This document shows, piece by piece, positions 58,917-64,000 of a stretch of DNA of 64,000 nucleotides. A program made the position numbers and the translations under genes. The DNA is from Sympetrum striolatum (taxonomy: Eukaryota > Arthropoda > Insecta > Odonata > Libellulidae), in assembly GCA_947579665.1 (NCBI GenBank), contig OX388341.1:2976001-3040000 (forward strand). The letters are read 5' to 3'. How positions within the stretch are numbered: the first letter of the stretch is position 1; each line of letters opens with the position of its first letter. Below the pieces are notes generated by a model. That model was given only the letters and a program-made list of their open reading frames with translations, did not search any database and was not told the origin of the DNA.

Positions 58917-60235
58917 GTGAGTTGCGATTTCATTGCGAGAAAGTAACTTCCTTAGAAGAAACAACTCAAAGATGTCCTGATTCGGAAAGGGATCAGTTGG
59001 TAACAAGATATTTACGAACGACCGTTTTCGAGAGGCTTCATCATAAAGAAAAGAGCACGTGGGAGTCGTGTTTCCTTGGGAATCAGGTACACACGTTGCA
59101 TCGGAAAGTTCTTAACTTTTGAAGAATTTTAAAAATGAAGTGTTCAAGAACTAATCTTCAAATGTTAAGACACTTGGACCTAAGGGAGTGATGATGTGAG
59201 CGTAAAGAGGCGGACGACGCGGAATCCGAGCGATTGGCCGACGGACCAGATTCGGCGCACGTCGCCATGTTTGGGTTCCCAAGAAAGGAAAACTCTGCGT
59301 TTAAATATTTATATTTACATTTTGACCCTGAAAGCTATTAGAGTTTACCACGTCGTACATCCACCGTTGTGCTTCTAACATCGGATACTGCTTTTCTTTT
59401 ATTGGTAAGAAGAATTGTTATCTTTAGGTTGATACGCATCCAATTGGTAAACTTAATGCACCTTGGACTAGGGTCACCAAATATAACCTTTGGTGACCCA
59501 TACAACATCAGCTTCCTCTGTAACTCCAAAAAATAAGTGAAATTGTCTCACTTTGAGTAATTAATAGTGGATCGTCACCAAAATCTTAACAGTGAGATTT
59601 AGTGACCTTTCCTTCATCTGTAAGTGGCATATTGGGGAAAATGTTTAAAATCCTAACATTTATGTTTAGCGTAGGAATATGTTCCTTGTCTTTGATGAAC
59701 GCACTTCCATAAAACTATTTTCCTGTGGATAATTTCCTTCTTATGTTATTACTTCAACTCGTATGTCTTTCTCGAAAAAGAGATCCTTATACAGATCTAT
59801 TCATAGCTGATTAAATCTCTGCAGTTACATATTTGGAATAAAAAACTAAAAATTGCATGTCTGAAACATAAGGGTTTTTTCTTGGCATTTATTTTAGATT
59901 TTACGTGATCTGAAACTTCAATTCAGAAAATTGAGTATTGCGAACACTGCAAAATGTGGCCTTCGAGGTCATTCAAGACACTAATGTTTGAATTTTAGAT
60001 CAATTTCTAACGGACATCCCGAACCAAATATAAGAAAGTACTTTCCCCCAGTAATTGGAATTACGTGGCACGCACGTTCTTCAATAAGCCCTCTAATGAC
60101 GTACAGCACTGTTCAAATGTACTACCAGTGGCAGCACTTTTTCGAAAGGCACATTATATATGTACTAAGCGTAGAACTAAATTTTGAAATAGTGTGTCAC
60201 TAAATCGCCATTTGGCCTCTATGAGGGAGTGGGCG
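58917..60235 (+). other. Intron 2 (partial); no recognised element
   Basis: It starts with the donor GTGAGT. A short GC-rich island lies at about 59190-59290 in AT-rich surroundings, with ORF 59196-59378 and no recognisable domain. Confidence 0.45.
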
Positions 60236-60269
60236 CATTTGGGAACTTTGCACACAAAGTTCCCAAATG
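60236..60269. repeat. Perfect palindrome, 15-bp arms, 4-nt loop
   Basis: CATTTGGGAACTTTG and CAAAGTTCCCAAATG with loop CACA. It ends 20 bp before a SINE head. Confidence 0.95.
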
Positions 60270-60286
60270 GATTGAAAAAATGTTCT

Positions 60287-60405
60287 GTCCGGTAGTTTAG
60301 TTGGTTAGCCTCCCGAATACAGGAAGATTCTGGGTTAGACTTCCGGGTCAGTTTTTTTTCAAGTCCGTTTTTCCTTGGGATTTTTCCTTAGGTTTTCCCT
60401 TATGC
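60287..60405 (+). mobile_element. tRNA-derived SINE (family 1), diverged
   Basis: GTCCGGTAGTTTAGTTGG (A-box) and GGGTTAGACTTCC (changed B-box) are followed by CAGTTTTTTTTCAAGTCCG and TTTTTCCTTGGGATTTTTCC, the tail also seen at 52.6 kb. The B-box mutations suggest an older copy. Confidence 0.7.
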
Positions 60406-60896
60406 TCAGATGTACCCTTCTCTTCGTATGTATGCATACGTGAGGTAGATTTAATCCATTTAATTAATTCATTTTCTGAATTTTAAAATTAGTCGCTTAT
60501 TAATTTTCTACCTCAGCGAAATATTCATTAGGTAATTTGTTAAACATTTTAGTTCCATTATTAAATACAAGATGGAATACAGCTACACTACCGTTATAAG
60601 ATCATTGAGATTCGTTCTGCGGGGGTAAAAATGACTGAATGATGACGTTAAGAATCTCAAGAGCAGGACCTTTTGAGTGCCACATTTGACGAATATAAAG
60701 GGCTTGCGTGGCAATGTGGTGCCGAAACATACACTGAGATCGTGATATTATTATTTTTTTAATGTCAACGATGCGATTTAGATCCTGTATAATACTTAAA
60801 TGGTCGTAAATTATCACTACTAATAAACAAAATCCATATTTATTTATTGTGAAACTTCATTTCTTAAGTGAATAATGCAAAAAACGATAATGTCGT

Positions 60897-60957
60897 AGGA
60901 GTTTCGCGTTTCGCCACTTTTGGCACGCGTGCCATAGGTTCGCCACCCCCGCTCTAG
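60897..60957 (-). mobile_element. Solo hAT-like terminus (possible)
   Basis: On the - strand, GCGGGGGTGGCGAACCTATG and GGCACGCGTGCCAAAAGTGG resemble a common class of hAT terminal sequence. The opposite end was not found, so this is only a fragment. Confidence 0.4.
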
Positions 60958-63093
60958 ACAATATGGCGTGAGTTCTCAAACAATGGAGAAAAAGTATTTA
61001 TGACCACTATCGAATATGTATCGATATAATTACGATATTAAAATTATCGAGAGTCAAAATTTGGCTAAAAGAAAATCAATTTTGATGGGCAGATTTGATC
61101 GTTATCCACGAATGTTCCCTTCGAAGGCAAACGAAGCCATCGAATCCTCGGATGCGCTCTCGTTCCGCCATCTTTCTCCTTTCGTTAAAATTCTATTTAC
61201 AATTATTTGTAACATTTAATGGCTACACTATTGAATAACACTTAAGAATGGTCATTTTTACAAAAAGTGGTTTTACTTGTATCGAATGAATTACTCGTTA
61301 ATTTAAAAGAAACCTTGGGTAAAATACGAAGTTTGGTTTTCTCATTCATTTAACTGCGAGTTCAGAGTTAATCGACGGATGTCAGTTACAGTAATAGCAA
61401 ATTGCGGATTCAGAGAAGAGAGAAGTTGTCCGAGTGAGATGACGCATTTCAATGGCCATCACCGTCTTGTCCATGGTCTACCGAAGCAGGACAATCGACA
61501 AACAATTCATCCTCAGCGAGAATGGACACATAATCGCTGGAAAATTGAAGGAACTAAGAGAAGATTTCCTAAGAATTTTATTTTTTAACTACTTTTTTAT
61601 TTTATGCAAATGGGTTACTGTATATATACATAAAATTATTTGACTTTTTGCTGTTTTATGAGATACGTCGCCACCTGACCTCTAACTAACTGAGGCGGTA
61701 ATGTACGATAAATAAATAAGACCCTTGAAAACGGAGATTAAAACAGTCCCAAAGACCGAATCCCATCCAAACTTTTCCAAGGAGTGTATGCGAACCCTCC
61801 TATTCATTTAATGAGAAACAAATACGAAGGGCTGCCCTCTCCGATAGATCGTTTATTCGTAAATCGATTCGCGATTCGGACTCTCTCCCATCACGTGGCA
61901 TATCCAATCAGGACATAGCCAATGAACGACAACAAAGTGAAGAAGAGGAGAGGGACGGCCAACAGTTGAGGGTACACCGCAGTCCCCTCGTTCTGTTGTT
62001 TCTTAATCAATCTCCGTTTGCCCATAAACATGCACCGTTTGATTGAGACGACGAGCGTCATAAATGCGTATAAATGAAGTGCTGTTAATGAAATAATAAT
62101 GTATGTAGCAATACATTAATAGTGAAGAAATTATCGGGAGACTTTGAAAGAAACGGGACTGAGTCTACAAAAACGAGACAACCGAAAGAAAGATATGCAA
62201 CTTCGAAAGCAGATGAAGCTTGACAACATAGTCACCCCACTTGCACAAATATTAGTTCAACCAATAGAGAAAGGCGTCGACGAAGATCTTAGAATCAATT
62301 CTGAATCATTCAAGTGCTTCCACAAAATAGATTCAAGTTTCATAGAACCGGGCTCCTTGCGGCGCTTCTGCTTGGACATTCTGAGCCATCAATTTAAGGT
62401 ACAAGTATTTTCTGATACTTCGGAATACGTGTCGCAAATGAGCTCCCACAAGGACCGGAACCCTTTCTCACCAAAGCCGAATCTGCTGGGAGCGCTTTCT
62501 AAAATTTTATTTTCCCCCTAAGTAAATTATCTGTCTACTCTAAAGTTATTTCCGACGTCACAACAGACCGATCAAACTTCAATTGGAATGTTCTTTACCT
62601 TTGGTGTCTTTTAATGTGATCCCATTTTCCATGAGCTTAAAGTCTGAACCTTAAAGCCATTCCGCGTACTACCAAAATACCTTTGTTTCTCTAACTGAAA
62701 GTACTCGTGTAGATTCTTCTATTCTAAGCAGCGTTCGTCTTCTTCCCGATTCCTCCAGTTTAATTTTGCTCATTACTTTATGCGATACTTTATTATTTTC
62801 TTTATTTATTGCACAAAACCGTCATAGTTAGTCGCAAGGACTGGTGGCGACGTTGACTTACTGAACAATTAATTAAAAAAGAAATAAAAAATATTGCCAC
62901 GCATACATACAATAAACCCAAACAAACCATAAACCATACAAACCCAACTAAATACAACATCAGCACTTATGAATAAAAATAATAAAATATGCAATACATG
63001 TATGAATTATAAAAAACACTACTGTGAATTGGATAATTAAGTATGAATTTTATATAACCTTTAACAGAATATAGATTACTTGTCTTGTATTTA
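60958..63093 (+). other. Intron 2 (partial); no recognised element
   Basis: The ORF at 62144-62521 (+, 125 codons) is the longest and has no motif I recognise. It has no claudin TM2-TM4 character, so I do not connect it to the channel gene. Confidence 0.4.
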
Positions 63094-63134
63094 TCATGCA
63101 AGATTTTCCAGGAACCCTGGAAAATCTTGCATGA
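63094..63134. repeat. Perfect palindrome, 19-bp arms, 3-nt loop
   Basis: TCATGCAAGATTTTCCAGG and CCTGGAAAATCTTGCATGA with loop AAC. No coding function visible. Confidence 0.95.
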
Positions 63135-64000
63135 AAAATGAAAAAAATCCATGTTTCTTCAATTAGAGAACTGAAGGAACTCGTTCAAACGAAACCAGAA
63201 AAAAATCAAGAATATCTCTGAAATGTTATATTTTTGTTTTTTCTGCGATGATGGAAGTAATTAACCCTTAAAAGATCAGACTGCCATGTCCAGCATTATC
63301 ACCACTCCATACTGACAAAGTTTTAAACGATTTTGATAAACTTCGTATTTTCATGCGAATTTTGCAACATAGCAAGATTTTCCTATACGATTTGATTCGG
63401 GAGGCGGGACTCCACCTTTATTCCTATTGGCTCCCACGAAAAGACAGAAAATGCGATTGTCGCTCTCTCTCTAAACCGCAAACATTCAGTGAACGAACTA
63501 TAATGACTTTACATTCCTCTGTATTTATATACAATTTGTTGTATTTTGGGCATCTGAATGAAGTAATTGCTTATGTTTACTCTGAAGGCCCCCCTTGTTC
63601 CCTCTTCACGGACCCTGAAGTGGTCGCGGCGACTTACTACATAATTTTCTCCCCCCTCCTCTCCCCTTCCCCCTCCCCTACTCCCCCTCCTCTCCCCTTC
63701 ATCCCTTCCCCCTCCCCTACTCCCCCTCCCACTTTTCTTCCTCCATATTTTCTGCAGAGGAGAAAATGCGATGAAATATACGCGCTCGATTCGCCTTTCG
63801 AAATTGGAAAATGCTTTCTCTTTATTCATCTCTCATTGCGGATTCTCAGTTATCTCAAATTTTGCTTCTTTTTACTGTCTCTTTCTTTCATCTTCTCCAC
63901 TGATGTCCTCATTCCACTTTTCTTGCATCAGCCTTTACGTGATTTACGCAAATAATATGTTTAAATAAATGTTATTGTTTATTTTTCCTTAAATGGTAGC
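63135..64000 (+). other. Intron 2 (partial); CT-rich low-complexity tract
   Basis: A pyrimidine-rich tract at about 63647-63745 contains two near-identical stretches of CCCCTTCCCCCTCCCCTACTC type. The ORFs through it (63353-63955 +, 63509-63829 -) read as Pro/Ser-rich or Gly/Arg-rich low complexity and are not credible genes. Confidence 0.5.

Noticed and set aside
62144..62521. Possible further exon of the calcium channel gamma subunit
   Set aside because: No TM2-TM4-like hydrophobic segments or CACNG motifs; composition is hydrophilic.
63353..63955. 200-aa ORF with Pro/Ser-rich centre
   Set aside because: It depends on a CT-rich low-complexity tract and has no domain or supporting start context.
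1..64000. CRISPR arrays, operons, prophage or endogenous viral genes
   Set aside because: No regularly spaced repeats with unique spacers, no bacterial gene organisation, and no viral structural or polymerase motifs. All RT domains are of LINE or Penelope type.

Overview
The window is AT-rich animal nuclear DNA, almost certainly from an arthropod. It is gene-poor and dominated by transposable elements (TEs). The only host gene I can support is a voltage-dependent calcium channel gamma-subunit (stargazin/stg1-like, claudin superfamily) on the + strand. Exon 1 (24659-24899) and exon 2 (58799-58916) are separated by a 33.9 kb phase-1 intron with GT/AG ends. Joining them keeps one reading frame through the claudin signature W...GLWxxC...C. 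Further exons must lie beyond the window. Species cannot be fixed from the sequence; Jockey LINEs, Penelope-like elements, Helitrons, hAT and pogo/Tigger elements and tRNA-derived SINEs all fit an arthropod with a large, repeat-rich genome.

Upstream of the gene (1-24.6 kb): a frameshifted Tigger/pogo element runs off the left edge (1-1626). A 1.25 kb TIR element follows (3830-5076). Two Helitron-type elements sit head-to-tail with no spacer (6571-8315). Then come an 8-bp-TSD MITE (9420-9872), a decayed hAT (10659-11464), and a pogo-like element carrying a dead transposase, a 17-bp perfect palindrome and a 17-bp-unit minisatellite just inside its right end (11838-13600). A LINE relic fusing endonuclease to RNase H (13.95-15.2 kb), a Penelope-like fragment and a CR1/L2-like LINE tail (22.6-24.0 kb) complete this side. 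A CpG-rich stretch (about 24.0-24.9 kb) covers the probable promoter and exon 1.

The intron (24.9-58.8 kb) holds the best-preserved element: a full-length 4.94 kb Jockey-type LINE on the - strand (32566-37506). It has two intact overlapping ORFs (494 and 905 aa) and a perfect 14-bp target-site duplication, so it is young and possibly active. Around it lie a 65-bp-arm palindrome, a Tc1/mariner-like palindromic MITE, several Helitrons, and a hAT element nested in a Helitron with a perfect 8-bp TSD. There are also tRNA-derived SINEs, a decayed Penelope-like reverse transcriptase, hammerhead-ribozyme-like motifs and a decayed second LINE (53.5-55.2 kb).

After exon 2 (58.9-64 kb) there are one SINE, short palindromes and mostly unrecognised sequence. 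I found no CRISPR, operon, prokaryotic or viral feature. All calls come from reading the sequence; family names rest on recognised motifs, not on searches. The most informative material is the nested and tandem TE architecture rather than a clearly new gene system.
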